A stretch of 64,000 nucleotides of DNA from Onchidella celtica (GCA_963931925.1 OZ007581.1:12285192-12349191), one strand, 5' to 3'. Counted from the stretch's first letter, positions 1 to 12,010 are shown. The notes: generated by a model not told the origin, from the sequence alone. Numbers and translations: made by a program.

Positions 1-82
<82 letters not shown>

Positions 83-83
83 C

Positions 84-135
<52 letters not shown>

Positions 136-141
136 CTCTAA

Positions 142-180
<39 letters not shown>

Positions 181-197
181 CCTGTCTATCTATCTAC
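1..197. repeat. (TCTA)n microsatellite
   Basis: Near-perfect TCTA tetranucleotide array that starts at the window edge, so its true length is unknown. There are a few single-base interruptions. It is one of seven such arrays in the window. Confidence 0.98.
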
Positions 198-587
198 CAT
201 CCCAGGCCACGCCAAGGTAAGAAATCAACCCAGACAAAAGACAAAATTGCACGCGCTAATGGACTCGAGCGGCTGTGGCTTCATTAACCCATTGAAAGGT
301 GGGAAAGCTCTGTTTATTTTATAGCTGTCTGGTGTGGCAATGACCAAGCCGTTAGGTGTCCGGCCCATTAGCAATCTCGCAGTAAACACAGATCGCTTTG
401 GGTGGCTTAAACAGAGCTTTCAGTCTTTCCGAGCAGTTTCCCTAATTGACAGCTTTCAATTTGTTAGATTTTTGTTTGTTAAGACATGCAGGTTTTTCCC
501 AATTGCAAAGTATTGTTTGACTGAAGTGCAGGGCAGACTGTGATTTTCTGCACGAGAAAGGTTAATTCTGACCTGTAGTGTTGGTTT
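198..587. other. no recognised feature
   Basis: Mixed-composition single-copy-looking DNA. I see no convincing open frame, repeat or RNA gene; the short open frame at 334-543 has no recognisable motif. Confidence 0.6.
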
Positions 588-938
588 TAGATCTTTATTT
601 TAGGAAATTCGCAGCACTTGGCATTTACACTTCACTTTTCATGTTTTAATTTTTCTGTGTTTTTGTGGTAGGGAGTTACCAAAAAAATTTAATTTTTTTT
701 CTCAGACAGAGGCCTTGCTCGGCCTCCCGTTCTCGATTTCCAACTGCCAAGGCATCTGCAACGTGCACACGGGCCCTCCGTTTTTCGCCCTTATCCAAGA
801 AGACTATGTGCTCCCAGGGGATTAGGGACAAGAATTTTTCCCAAAAATTTTAACAAGCCTGCAACAACCGGTAGTTGAACCCGGTACCTTCGGTATGAGA
901 GGCAAGCATCTTGCATCTAGACCGCCGTGTCTCCCAAT
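588..938 (-). mobile_element. tRNA-derived SINE, copy A
   Basis: Reverse-strand copy of the SINE seen best at 8926-9388. It begins with the antisense tail (AGATCTTTATTTTAGGAA), runs through the central block with GTGCACACGGGCCCTCCG, and ends in the tRNA-like head: antisense B box at about 878-890 and antisense A box near 915-930. No coding capacity is expected; such elements are transcribed by RNA polymerase III and moved by a partner LINE. It is diverged from the other copies. Confidence 0.85.
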
Positions 939-1486
939 ATGCCCAATATTTATCAAGTCGTCTGTTCTCTCATTTACACTTGGATTTAAAATTGATATTC
1001 TCAGTATACGACACAAACCTATAGACACAGTAAAAATATGCAGCATTGCGCACATAGATCGATTTGTTTAATGAATGTAGAACGGCATGACCCCTTTGAA
1101 AATTGTGTCTTTAGACAATGGGAATATATTTCAAATAGCTCGACAGATCGTGTATGTAATTATTTAGTAGCCAAAAATCTTGGTTGAACGGCACTGAGAC
1201 ACCTTGAGAAGTTGAGGGTGTTACTAGACATAATAATATTATAGAAGGAGTTTGTATTCAAAAACTCGGTAGCCTAGCTTATTGCTGATGAACATGACGC
1301 ACTGAGTAACAACTGTTTTGTCTCGACTTGGTGGTGAGATTTTGGAATGGGACTTCGCGAACAACTAAGACTGAAATTAGTTCGTTTCACTAGTTCAAAT
1401 CTGAGTCAAAATCTTTGCAAAACAGACGAGACCCTGTGCGTTGTGCCATGGTTCTATATGATAGATAGAAATTTCTGTGTCCTAGC
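939..1486. other. no recognised feature
   Basis: AT-rich unique-looking sequence. Nothing on either strand resembles a known protein, structural RNA or repeat of this window. Confidence 0.6.
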
Positions 1487-1745
1487 CTTTCTAAGGCAAA
1501 ATTTGCCAAAAAGAAAAACTTGTATGTTGCAAAACCTCGCGTATAGAATAATACTCAAACGATACAATGACATGCAAACTAAATGAGAAGACAGAAAATC
1601 GCCGATATTTCGGCAACAGCCTACTTCAAGGGAAAAAAACAGCGACAGAGAAAAAAGACTGGACATTTGAACAGATATAACACTCGAACAAGAGCCTTGC
1701 TGCGCCCTCACAGTTTTTCTGTGGTTTTTATATTTCGTCAATATC
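1487..1745 (+). repeat. dispersed repeat K, copy 1
   Basis: The stretch around GCCAAAAAGAAAAACTTGTA and the following GCAAAACCTCG matches 11835-11880 and, in reverse, 49250-49290. A second block near 1690-1745 (CTTGCTGC, then TTTTTCTGTGGTTTTTAT) matches 11945-11990 and 49300-49350. Two shared blocks at similar spacing suggest a diverged non-autonomous element; class is not determined. Confidence 0.5.
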
Positions 1746-3689
1746 TAGCCTTCCACTGTGTTCTGGTTCTGGAGAATGATTCGAATTGGACTGGTCATCT
1801 TACTTTTTGTTCACGTTAACAAGGTCCTCTCACAAACAGCATGCTAGGAGCAGTTCAGTTGTTACATTTAGCAATGGTTTGGTTTCCCCTCAGCGTCACA
1901 GACCCTGCATTTCATTGAATGTTTAAATTATTTATACCCAAAATGGCGATGCAGCATTGCATGGTCTGGGTCACAATTTCCCTGACGTTACGGAAGCAAG
2001 CAAATAGTCGTGGAGACAAGTTAAGAAGCAGGTGAAATTGAAAAACGCATGCATTTTCTCTGGGGCGCAGTGTCCTATTGCAACCCAACGAAATGGTTTT
2101 TGGTCTAACATCTGTATATACACGCAAAACAAAAAGTACGAGTTTATTAATATATGTTACCGGCAAAGTATGAAATGAGGCATTCTATAGAAGGTGACAG
2201 CAAATTATGAAGTACGCATAATGTACACAAAAGACATCCAGGCAAACGATAAAATGTTGCCACCAGTAGTGGGCGTGTGGCCTTCCATACATGCTTCAAT
2301 ATATACATAAATCCTTCCATCTCTCCCTCTCTCTATCTATCTATCTCTCTCTCTCTCTCTCCCAAGCCCCCCCCCCTCCCCTGTCATAAGGAGAAAACTA
2401 CCTATGAATACTCAGCGAACTTTTCATTAAAATGGCCAATCGAGGTGATGCTGTTTGCTCGAGACAAACCGAGGAAACTGTGAAAGCCTATGGTAGAGAT
2501 TTAAGGGAGGCTTTAGCACAAAACACCATTATTTTAAAAATGCTTTTCATAAAGGATTAATACAGATAAATCATAGATACATAATACATACAGGCACAGT
2601 AACTGAAACCAAACAGTTTTCCAAATGTTATTTTATTGTATCTTTCTATTAAATGTCACGACACTTGGCTAAACATCAGTTAATAGAGTTGCTTCCCTTT
2701 ACCTTTTTTTTTTTCCCCTTAATCCTTCTAGCCCTTTTTATTCTGTTACTTGGAAAGTGCAATATCTACACTATACGTACATGTATATATACCCATACAT
2801 AAATCATAAATATGTACATAGGACTAATTACAAATACTAGCAAGTTAAATCTTTAATTAATTTTTCTTGTACCAGGCACAGCTGTTTATCTAGCTCTGAG
2901 CTGCATTAATAAAAGCACTTGGGTTCGACGAAAAGACTAACGTATTTTATTCCTCCATAATTCTTTAGCGATAATACACCGATGTGTTTACGTTGGCTTT
3001 GTGTCAGGATTGTGTAAATGGTGGCGTAAAACGCAATTCCGGTTTCGCTTTTCGATTCCAGCCGACGAAATGCGACTCTGGTTTTATCATTCGGATAAAT
3101 GGTGAATACAGAAGATTAAAAACTGAATGTGTCCAAAAGTGTACACTTAACTTAACATCAAAAATTGAAACAGTACACCAAATCTCATGATTTTACATCA
3201 CGTAGCCGCCAAGTTTTAGATGCCTATACGTTCACCCCGTAGTTCCATTATAGTCAGAAGATACTCTGTGAGAAGTTAGAAATGTAGACCAACATTTCTT
3301 ATGTGGTCTGGATCTATTACCAGCTTTTTATGTGCTTGTTTATAATAATTCTGTGCGGTGTACAAACTGTCGTTGCAATTATTTTACAAGGACACAGTCT
3401 TGGTTAAATGAGAACGTAATCACCTAAAGTAAGGATTTTGTCTAAGACAGACCAGTGGTATAAGTAAATAAATAAGTCTAATTAGTTATCCCCCGTCCAT
3501 GTCAGCATTCATACTTCTCATACCTATATTATCTTCACTGGTCGCGCCAATGGCGGCCCTCAGAGATACGCTAGCCATGTTGATTCAGCTAACAAGTTCG
3601 GTAACTGGCTCCATACCTCCGCACTTCCCGGGTGATGACGGCCCCTGACACAGCTTGTAAACAAATGCCAACCGTCCCACTGGGTCTGC
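1746..3689. other. mostly unique sequence with small low-complexity patches
   Basis: Contains a short CT/polyC patch at about 2318-2378 and a T run near 2706. No open frame has a recognisable domain and no repeat of this window maps here. Confidence 0.55.
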
Positions 3690-4425
3690 CAGCATTATCT
3701 CTTACTGCGTACAATAACTTCGGTATTTGTCTCGACTACCACAACTTCCATACCAGCCAGCTACACCTACACCATTGCCTAGCCCTGTATAAAATAACTT
3801 TCACTGCTGCTACTCATCCCCATAACTAACCTGCTATATCCTCATCTTTTATCTATTGCTGCATGTAATAGCTTCTGTAATTGTCTCGACAACTACAACC
3901 ACCAATTCCATACTAGCCTGCTACATATACATCTTCATCATTAACTATTACAAATTTGGTATTTTTCTCGACTAACACTACTACCACCTTTATCACTAGC
4001 CTGCTACATTATTTCGCAATACTACTATGACTTCGGGATTTATTTTTAACGCACCTACTACCACCTCTATCACTAGCCTGCTACATTATTTCACAATACT
4101 ACTATGACTTCGGGATTTATTTTTAACGCACCTACTACCACCTCTATCACTAGCCTGCTACATTATTTCGCAATACTACTATGACTTCGGGATTTATTTT
4201 TAACGCACCTACTATCACCTCTATCACTAGCCTGCTATATCTCCATCATGAACTATTACTGCATGCAAAGACTTTAGCATTTTCCTCGACCATCACTACC
4301 ATCACCTCCATCGCTAGCCTGCTACATCTTCAACATTTTGCACAACTACAGTAACTTCGGCATTTATCTTTTCTACAGTTATTACCACCTCCATCACTAG
4401 TGCGCTACAATTACATCTTCATCTT
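3690..4425. repeat. degenerate ~77-bp satellite with homogenised core
   Basis: Repeated units carry the phrases CACTAGCCTGCTACAT, ACTTCGG.ATTTATTTTT and CACCTCTATCACTAG. Three nearly identical 77-bp units run from 3994 to 4224 (the phrase CACTAGCC recurs at 3994, 4071, 4148 and 4225). Flanking units back to about 3690 and out to about 4425 are diverged and vary in length, as expected for an old array whose centre was recently homogenised or expanded. Confidence 0.85.
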
Positions 4426-4775
4426 GAAAGAAAACAGAGGAAGATACAGGTCTTTTTTGCCTGCAGCAGTTCGCCATAAATTATTTCAGAACGGTTTCTT
4501 ACTCTGTGACTTCATGTATACCTGTTATTGAGTTTTTGAATGTTGATACAATATTTCATATGTAATGGTGTGTTGGATGTGTGTTCAATGTTTGTGCTCT
4601 TAAGCGCTCTGTGAAAGACGATTTCCTTCATGGGATAAGGAAGTGATTCTTATTTTATAATTACGATTACTACTCAATACAACTTGAGTTTTCCCCACCA
4701 CCACGTCCGCCATCTCCAGGTGGCTCGCGAAAAAGAACAACAACTACAACACCAAAACAACAATTGAGAACCGCC
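4426..4775. other. no recognised feature
   Basis: Unique-looking sequence between two arrays; nothing recognisable. Confidence 0.55.
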
Positions 4776-4798
4776 ACACACACACACACACACACACA
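4776..4798. repeat. (CA)n microsatellite
   Basis: Short perfect CA run. Confidence 0.95.
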
Positions 4799-4885
4799 AA
4801 ATGTCTTCTACTGGTGCAGTTGCAATTCTAAGTCTTTCCCCAAGATAGTCATAGATCAGAAGTAGGCAACATTTATTTCTGTCCG

Positions 4886-5098
4886 TATGGGCCGGTCTGC
4901 ATCAGCCGGTATGTATGGGCCGGTGTGTATGGGCCGGTGTGTACGGGCTGGTCTGAATGGGCCGGTCTGTATGGGCCGGTCTGTATGGGCCGGTCTGTAT
5001 GGGCCGGTCTGTATGGGCCGGTCTGCATCAGCCGGTCTGTATGGGCCGGTGAGCATGGGCCGCTGTGCATGGGCCGGTCTGTATGGGCCGGTCTGCGC
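4886..5098. repeat. 14-bp minisatellite
   Basis: About fifteen copies of the 14-bp unit GTATGGGCCGGTCT with GCATCAGCC and GTGTA variants. Because 14 is not a multiple of three, translation cycles through all frames and gives a 14-residue protein period (GLYGPVCMGRSVWA on the plus strand). Two frames on each strand happen to be open here. I read it as non-coding tandem DNA. Confidence 0.93.
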
Positions 5099-5226
5099 AT
5101 TAATGAGTGAACGGCAGGCCAACAACAATAACAACAACAAAATTTAAATTTGGAAATTATCTGTTTATAAACATCTACATACATTTTGTCTCAAATCAGT
5201 GAATAACGCATGCTAGAATGATCAAT

Positions 5227-5635
5227 CAAGGGTGCTCAACCAGTCGATCGCGATCTACCGGTCGATCTTCAAGTGCTTGGCAGTCGATCGCGGCATGAAT
5301 GTAGGACAAACCCGCGAGATATATATATTTTTTATTTGTCTTTGTATTTTGGCGGGTCGTTTTCCTTGGATGTGGCGGGTTTGTGTTAGTTTTTTCTTCT
5401 TTTGTCCTTGTGAATGTGGCGGATTGAAAATAAAACGTGTGGCAGGACGGCAAAAGTTTACCTGGCAACACTGAAACCACCATTATGGGTGCGAGATATC
5501 GACATTTATCGATATCGACTAATTTCGAGTAGATCAGAGGTCAATCTTGTTTCAGGGCTTCGCCAGACTGGTAGATCTCCGAGGGCTGGGAAATGTAGAA
5601 GTAGATCCTATGCCAATAAAGGTTGAGCACCCCAG
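5227..5635. mobile_element. hAT-type non-autonomous DNA transposon (MITE), 409 bp
   Basis: Terminal inverted repeats CAAGGGTGCTCAACC and GGTTGAGCACCCCAG match the hAT pattern. Subterminal blocks rich in GATCGCGATC and CGGTCGATC near the left end and TGGTAGATC near the right end are also typical of hAT deletion derivatives. Candidate 8-bp duplications (TGATCAAT and CGCTAGAT) match at only 4 of 8 sites, so this is an old copy. No transposase coding is present. Confidence 0.75.
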
Positions 5636-6379
5636 CGCTAGATAATCATTTATTCTTAATCAAGGATACCAATTATCCTAGATTTCAAGAAACAAAATAG
5701 GTTGCCGGCCGGATAAACATAACACTTCATAATTTGCCGGGGGATGGGGGGGGGGGGGGGATTTCGGTCAAAATCCCTTCGTGGGCCCGATCAGAATCTA
5801 GCTTGAGGGCCGTAAGTTGCCTATCCATATCATAGACTTCCCCGCTATCCCGGCACCGAACAGCACTGATTACAAAGCATGGTGTACTTTCTGCGATGCG
5901 TTGATGCCTACATTATGAGCCGGGAGTTCTGCCACACATTGTGCAGATATTGTATTCAACTTGGGAGTATCTCAACAAGGCACCTATGCATAATAATAAT
6001 TATATCGCTTTCTGGTCCTGTCAAGAAACTGTGCACAAGCGTTAAGGATCTAACTTTACGAGAAAAGAAAAAACCGTTTGACTTATCCTAAGTATAACAT
6101 TTTTAGTTGCATACATTTCAAATACGTGTGCTGTACTCCTCCTTAATCAAAAGAAAAGTAAGACAGTTCTTTTGAGAAATTCAAAGAAAGTTTGGCAAAA
6201 CAAAGATGTTGTATGGAGTTTTGCTGATGCACTTGCGTTGTTTCTTGATAGAAAATATTAAAGAAACACCTTAAAACACCTTTTGATTTGGTGGAATGCA
6301 ACCATATCTATTCTATTTCTGACTGCTGTTTTTTTTTTTGTGGATTGGTTGTGAAGTAACTAGAAACTCATGGGGGAGC
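5636..6379. other. unique sequence with a poly(G) run
   Basis: A poly(G) run lies at about 5743-5760. Nothing else was recognised; the short open frame at 5879-6091 has no motif. Confidence 0.55.
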
Positions 6380-6600
6380 CGGACAACAGAGAGTCTTCAG
6401 ACAGAAGAAACCCCCCTTGTTCAAGTGTTTCGGCCCTGAACTCCTTACACTCTAAGAGTGCCGGGCCACACCTAGGTCATGACTCCCAGGTGCTTCTCTG
6501 CTGTCTTTTTCATTAGAAAGTATCCCCGGGCGGATTCGAACCCGCGTTTTTTAACGCTAGGGGAATTGTAATCCGACGGCGGTGAAGAGCTTAGAGCCTG
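6380..6600 (-). mobile_element. second tRNA-derived SINE type
   Basis: On the reverse strand the sequence GGGTTCGAATCC (6532-6543) is a good B box. A degenerate A-box-like block lies about 40 bases upstream (6575-6593), followed downstream by a non-tRNA body. It differs from the six-copy SINE family of this window. The 3' boundary is uncertain. Confidence 0.6.
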
Positions 6601-6887
6601 TATTATGGGTCGAATGACTATGTATACAAATGTTATTAATTTTATCATTTTTTTATGGTCAGCGATATGACCCCTATATTGGGAAGTGTCTATAGATAGC
6701 GACTTTGGTCCATGTTTGTTCCAATTCAAATTTTTTTTTTTGGACAACTGAGTTTTAGTATTATGATAAGAAGTTAGAATAAATCGAAACTGTGAAACAG
6801 CTTGATAAGTGTGTCATGGCGCATATTAAACAAGTGTCAGGGTGTGCATTTGTTATAGCTCTTCTATATACTAAAAAATCTCCAGCT

Positions 6888-6888
<1 letters not shown>

Positions 6889-6931
<43 letters not shown>

Positions 6932-6933
6932 GC

Positions 6934-6964
<31 letters not shown>

Positions 6965-6993
6965 GCTGTTGTTGTTGTTGTTGTTGTTGTTGT
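6889..6993. repeat. (TTG)n microsatellite
   Basis: About 35 TTG units with two CTG-type interruptions. It yields poly-Leu or poly-Asn frames that are not genes. Confidence 0.97.
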
Positions 6994-7045
6994 TTTCAGA
7001 AGATGGAGATAGAACAAACAAGAACAAAGGCCGGAACATGTCGGG

Positions 7046-7308
7046 GACAAGGTGGTCTAGAGACAGGGTGCTCGCCTATCATGCCAAACGCTGCCGGTGC
7101 AGGCATGTTGGAAGTTTTGGGATTTTTCTCATATTTCCTTGTCCCTGGTCCGATTAGGGGGTAGGATCGAGTACCTAGTCTTCCCGGATAAGGACGAAAA
7201 AAATCGGAGGGCCCGTGTGCACGTTGCGCACGTTAAAGATACCTTGGGAATTGGAAATCGAAAAGAGCAGGCCGGACAGGCCGCTGCCAAGGTAAAAATC
7301 AAATAACA
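7046..7308 (+). mobile_element. tRNA-derived SINE, copy B (3' part missing)
   Basis: Forward copy. The head GGTGGTCTAGAGACAGGGTG (7051-7070) carries the A box, but the B-box region is shortened to TGCCAAACGCTGCCGG. The central block (ATAAGGACGAAAAAAATCGG, then GTGCACGTTGCGCACG) is well preserved. The A+T-rich tail with AATAAAGACCT found in copy D is absent. Confidence 0.88.
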
Positions 7309-7384
7309 TGCATCCACTCCCTCCCCACTTCTCCCACCCCCCCCCCCACCCCTCTCCCAGGCAAAAAAAAAAAAACCCGCCGAC

Positions 7385-7495
7385 CTGCGCTGCACTATGG
7401 CGACGATGTGCCTGCTGCAGTTGTAATGACACAAAGGCAAATTTCCCAGATGGGATTGAAGTAGTATACAAGTAAAAATACAAATACAAATAATT
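7385..7495 (+). repeat. dispersed tail module, copy 1
   Basis: Contains ATGGCGACGATGTGCCTGCT, then GTTGTAATGACAC, AAATTTCCCAGATGGGATT and a run of ACAAATACAAAT-type simple units. The same ordered blocks occur at 19341-19445 and, reversed, at 35965-36090. Placement at the ends of repeats suggests the 3' tail of a SINE or LINE; the family is unknown to me. Confidence 0.6.
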
Positions 7496-8079
7496 ATCTA
7501 AAAGATCAAAAAAGAGTTGTCCACACAAAATATGCCTGCAATGCTTGCAAGATCTCACCAAAGAGATGAGTACGTTGGCGAAGTGACATGTTGAAAGTTA
7601 TTGTGTACACTTCAGTAGAGTAGGCAAAATTTGACATCGGATGAAGAGGACGGTATAACTGTCAACCAAGCTGCCCAGGTGCCAATCAAGATGAGGAGTT
7701 GTGTTGAAAGGTGAGGACTAGTATCCCTGATTAGTCACAGATAGCGTGCTGGGAGATCCTGAGAGCGGCTGGGGATGTGAGCTAAAGTGTTCTTTGATGG
7801 CTGCCGAAAGATGGTCACTAATTGCTCTCACAGTCAGAGTGGCGGTGGTGGAGGGGAATTGGGGGTATGCGTGAGTTTGAGTTTGGGTTTAAGGGCGCGT
7901 CAGCTCGATAACGACCTCTTTGCACAATCCACGATTTTTTTTATACCTTACTTGATTTCTCAGTTCGGTCATTTAAAATTTCACAGATAAAAATATTTAA
8001 ACGTGCAGTTTCGACTACAACGTTTTATCTGTAAAGTTATCATCGTGTTTTGTATAGATCGAGCATGAACTATGAAATA
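7496..8079. other. no recognised feature
   Basis: Unique-looking sequence. The open frame at 7787-7990 has no recognisable motif. Confidence 0.5.
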
Positions 8080-8305
8080 ATTGGGGTAATTGCCATACTG
8101 TTGTATGCAACATTTTGACGATTTTGAGGTATTGTCATGAAAGTGGTTCTCCCACTCCTAATTTCATATATTTAAGTGTCAGTCCAATTGGTTCAAAACG
8201 CCTCGAGGCTTGTGTTTGTGACTTAATGTTGTCCTCTGGTTTTACATCTCTTCAAAGTGTCGATCCGTATTTTCTCTAAAAGCCAAAAATGCACATACAA
8301 CAATA
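8080..8305 (+). repeat. dispersed repeat R2, copy 1
   Basis: The blocks TTGTATGCAACATT, GATTTTGAGG, GTCATGAAAGTGGTTCTC and ATGCACATACAACA recur in the same order and similar spacing at 32945-33165. Diverged dispersed repeat of unknown class. Confidence 0.65.
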
Positions 8306-8321
8306 ATATATGGGAAATGTG

Positions 8322-8681
8322 TTTAGGTCTTTATTTTAGGAAGTTCTCTGCCCTTGGTATTTACACCACACTTTTATAGTTGTTTTTTTTTTCTTGTTAG
8401 TTGTTTTAGAATTTGCCTGGGTGGCAGCCTTGCACGGCCTGCTCTCCTCGATTTCCAACTACCAACGTATCATTAAGGTGCACAACGTGCACACGGGCTC
8501 TCCTAATTGTTCGTCCTTATCCGAGAAGACTAGGTGCTCGATCCTACCTACCATAGGATCAGGGACAGGAAAATATGAGAAAAAATCCCAGAATTTAAAC
8601 ATGCTTGCACGGAGCTGGATTCAAACCCGGTACTTTCGGCATGAGAGGCGAGCACCGCCTCTGGACCACCGTGTCCCCTCG
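8322..8681 (-). mobile_element. tRNA-derived SINE, copy C
   Basis: Nearly full-length reverse-strand copy, from the antisense tail AGGTCTTTATTTTAGGAAG at the left to the head GGTGGTCCAGAGG (antisense) at the right. The B box is ATTCAAACCCGG in antisense. It lies in inverted orientation to copy D, 244 bases away. Confidence 0.9.
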
Positions 8682-8925
8682 GGAAATACCAGAGGAGATA
8701 ATTATGTTAAGAATTATGATTTATTTTTTTTTTTTAATGGGGGAGGGGGGGGGCAGTTTTGCATGGCAAGAATGTGAGACAGGGAGGAGACAACATCGCG
8801 TGAGAGATGATTTCAATGCATTTGTGCCGAGGGAGAGGGTGGGAGGGGGCGGGGGGGGGGTTCTGTCTCTTCGTCCGAGCTGTTTCATCCGTTTCTACTG
8901 ACTTTTTCTGTCATTAGTGCTGCCG
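8682..8925. other. low-complexity spacer between inverted SINEs
   Basis: G-rich stretches at about 8741-8755 and 8836-8860 and a T run. This would be the loop if SINE copies C and D paired. Confidence 0.7.
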
Positions 8926-9388
8926 CACAAGGTGGTCTAGAGGCAAGGTGCTCGCCTCTCATGCCAAGGGTCCCGGGTTCTAAACCCGGGCAGTGCAGGC
9001 ATGTTGGAAAGTGGATTTTTCTCATATTTTCAAGTCCCTGGTCCTATTGGGGGGTAGGATCGAGTAGTTCTTGGAAATTGGATTTTTCTCATATTTTCAA
9101 GTCCCTGGTCCTATTGGGGGGTAGGATCGAGTACCTAGTCTTCTCGGATAAGGACGAAAAAATTCGGAGGGCCCGTGTGCACGTTGCGCACGTTAAAGAT
9201 ACCTTGGCAGTTGGAAATCGTAAAGAGCAGGCCGAAAGGCCGCTGCCCGGGCAAAATTGAAATTAATAGATTAAAATGTATCCATATCATCTCCCCCCCC
9301 CCCCCCCCGCCAGAACAAGAAATAATAAAACAAGTAAAGTGAGGTGTAAATGCCAAGGGCAGCGAACCTCCTAAAATAAAGACCTCAA
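8926..9388 (+). mobile_element. tRNA-derived SINE, copy D (best copy)
   Basis: The most complete copy. The head resembles tRNA-Glu: A box TGGTCTAGAGGC at 8933-8944 and B box GGTTCTAAACC at 8976-8986 inside a CCCGGG..CCCGGG stem. The body has GGGTAGGATCGAGTA, then ATAAGGACGAAAAA, GTGCACGTTGCGCACG and AAAGATACCTTGG. The tail ends AAATAAAGACCT. A 67-bp segment is tandemly duplicated (9004-9070 and 9071-9137), making this copy longer than its relatives. A C run splits the tail. Family length without the duplication is about 360-400 bp. Confidence 0.92.
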
Positions 9389-9743
9389 ATCAGTGCTGCC
9401 GCTGCCATGTCTACAACAACAGCTTCTACAGCTGGCCAGCACCGCTATAACATCTACAACGGTTTTTCTGATGACGACCACCCCAGCCAAGAGTACTGGC
9501 GACATCAACTTATTAAAATGTCCACCACACCACTGTGTATCACAACTACCACAATGGCCACCACCACCACTGGCGCCACCAACACCAAACCAACATCAAC
9601 TAAACAAATTACGACATGTCTACTTCTACTACGAAAACATCAACCAGGACTCCAACGCTTTGCTCTACGCACATCTATAATATTAATGGAGTACATCTAT
9701 ATGACGTTGGACGTCGCTACCGTTTTTCTACAATGGAAGAGTA
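9389..9743. other. ACC/CCA-rich low-complexity stretch
   Basis: Imperfect ACC, CAC and ACA trinucleotides give Thr-rich open frames. I see no domain and treat it as simple sequence. Confidence 0.6.
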
Positions 9744-9751
9744 ATGATTTC

Positions 9752-9753
9752 TC

Positions 9754-9805
<52 letters not shown>

Positions 9806-9883
9806 CGTCTGTCTTTCATTCTTCTTTCCTCTCTTTCTCTTTTTCTCCTTCTTTACCTATCTTCCCCCTTCTCTCTCTCCCCT

Positions 9884-9916
<33 letters not shown>

Positions 9917-9995
9917 CCGCTCATCTCTCTCTCATCTTTATCTCTCTCTCTCGCTCATCTTTATCTCTCTTTCTCTCTCTCTCTCTTTCATATAC
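9752..9995. repeat. (TC)n-rich array
   Basis: CT dinucleotide array with CTTT, CTCC and TCAT interruptions. It explains the Ser/Leu-rich open frames across 9407-10141. Confidence 0.95.
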
Positions 9996-10568
9996 TTATA
10001 ATCATTCTCCCATGTTGCATAAAACATACACGGTTTAAGGGACGGAGAGACCCCATCAATCAGTCAGTACATTATCTCCACTACAGAACAGGACCAATCT
10101 TCACCATGCAGCCAAGACAACATAGCAAGGAGAGGACATGAAGCCTTACAAACACACGCACTGAGATACAGAGATAGAGCAATCTTACTCACTCAGTCAA
10201 TGTCAAAACTTTGCTCATGTTTAACATACTCAACCATCACTCAATGAGTCCGTTGAGGGTTAATCTCAGCCTTACCTCACACCAGGGCTGTTACGGCTCA
10301 GACCGGCTTCCTTGTATTCCAATGGTAGTCTGCGTTTATCATTAGAGAGATGCCCTTCGTGTGCCAGTGGCACCATGTTGGCTGATTCACATTACTATGT
10401 ATATCAATGTGTGTGTGTGTGCGTGTGTGGATGTGGTGTACTCTTTTTATACTCTGTGTGCTTGTGTGTGAGTGCGTGTGTGGGGGCGGGTGTTACATCC
10501 TTGGTTATATAGATAAATAGTTAAGGTCAACTGAGGGAGTAGTATAGTCATTGTGATTTGCAGATAGT
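9996..10568. other. unique sequence and GT-rich patch
   Basis: A GT-rich tract is at 10410-10492. Otherwise nothing is recognised. Confidence 0.6.
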
Positions 10569-11262
<694 letters not shown>

Positions 11263-11392
11263 CACACACACACACACGCACACACACACACGCACACACA
11301 CACCCAAACCCGCGCACACACGCGCGCACACCCACACCCACCCACACGCACCCGCACTCACACACACCCACACTCAACGTACACACATATGC
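11263..11392. repeat. (CA)n-rich array
   Basis: CA dinucleotides with CG and CCCA interruptions. Confidence 0.95.
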
Positions 11393-11829
11393 ACATGCGG
11401 CGATACTCACATAACAGTTCCTTCAATAGCGCCCTGCTTGTTTCCAGGAGAATCCATGGTTACTGGTCTTGACCACAGCATCCACACCGCTCCGCTCCGC
11501 ACCGCCATTTTTGCGGAAGAGTGTGCATGAAAAAATAAAACGCCCTTTGCCTCTGCATTTCTTGTCCACAGAATCCGTAAATGGACAGTGGTAGTTGGGC
11601 TAGGGTATAATCTGACCGCTGGGCCGATGATGATGAGTATAATAATGGTATACCTTTGTTCATTCACTTCTTAAACTGTTAGTAAAGATTCATGCCTATT
11701 TTTCTTTCAATTTCTGTACGCACCCAATGGAATATCCCAGAGATCAAAGTCTTTTCTGAGTTCCTTATGATCTCTACTGTAACGTATATCATATCCCCCG
11801 TCTTTTTTGTGTGTGTGTGTGTGTGTACT
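11393..11829. other. no recognised feature, short (GT)n
   Basis: A short GT run at 11805-11827 borders repeat K. Nothing else is recognised. Confidence 0.55.
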
Positions 11830-12010
11830 GTCAAATGTGGCAAAAAGAAAACGTTGTATGTAGCAAAGCCTCGCGAAAGATGGTATTATTCTTAACTCGA
11901 GGCTTTGGTGCATTTCAATTCTTTGCCACATCCAGACATTGCATGAAGCCGTTGCTGCCAGCCCACACATTTTCTGTGTTTTATTATGACAATTTGTTTC
12001 GTAATAATTC
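11830..12010 (+). repeat. dispersed repeat K, copy 2
   Basis: Carries GGCAAAAAGAAAACGTTG, GTAGCAAAGCCTCGCG, then GTTGCTGCCAGCCCACACA and TTTTCTGTGTTTTATTATG. Both blocks match 1487-1745 and the 49.2-49.4 kb copy. Confidence 0.55.

Noticed and set aside
3994-4224. CRISPR-like regular repeats (also 33232-33958 and 4886-5098)
   Set aside because: The units are directly adjacent with no unique spacers, and the window is eukaryotic in character.
6472-6747. 91-residue reverse-strand open frame
   Set aside because: It overlaps the second SINE type and reads through its tRNA-like head; no protein motif.
8926-9000. True tRNA-Glu gene
   Set aside because: It has A and B boxes but no intact cloverleaf and is fused to the repeated SINE body present at five other loci.
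9407-10141. 244-residue Thr- then Ser/Leu-rich open frame
   Set aside because: The sequence is ACC-rich low complexity followed by a TC array, with no domain or codon signal.
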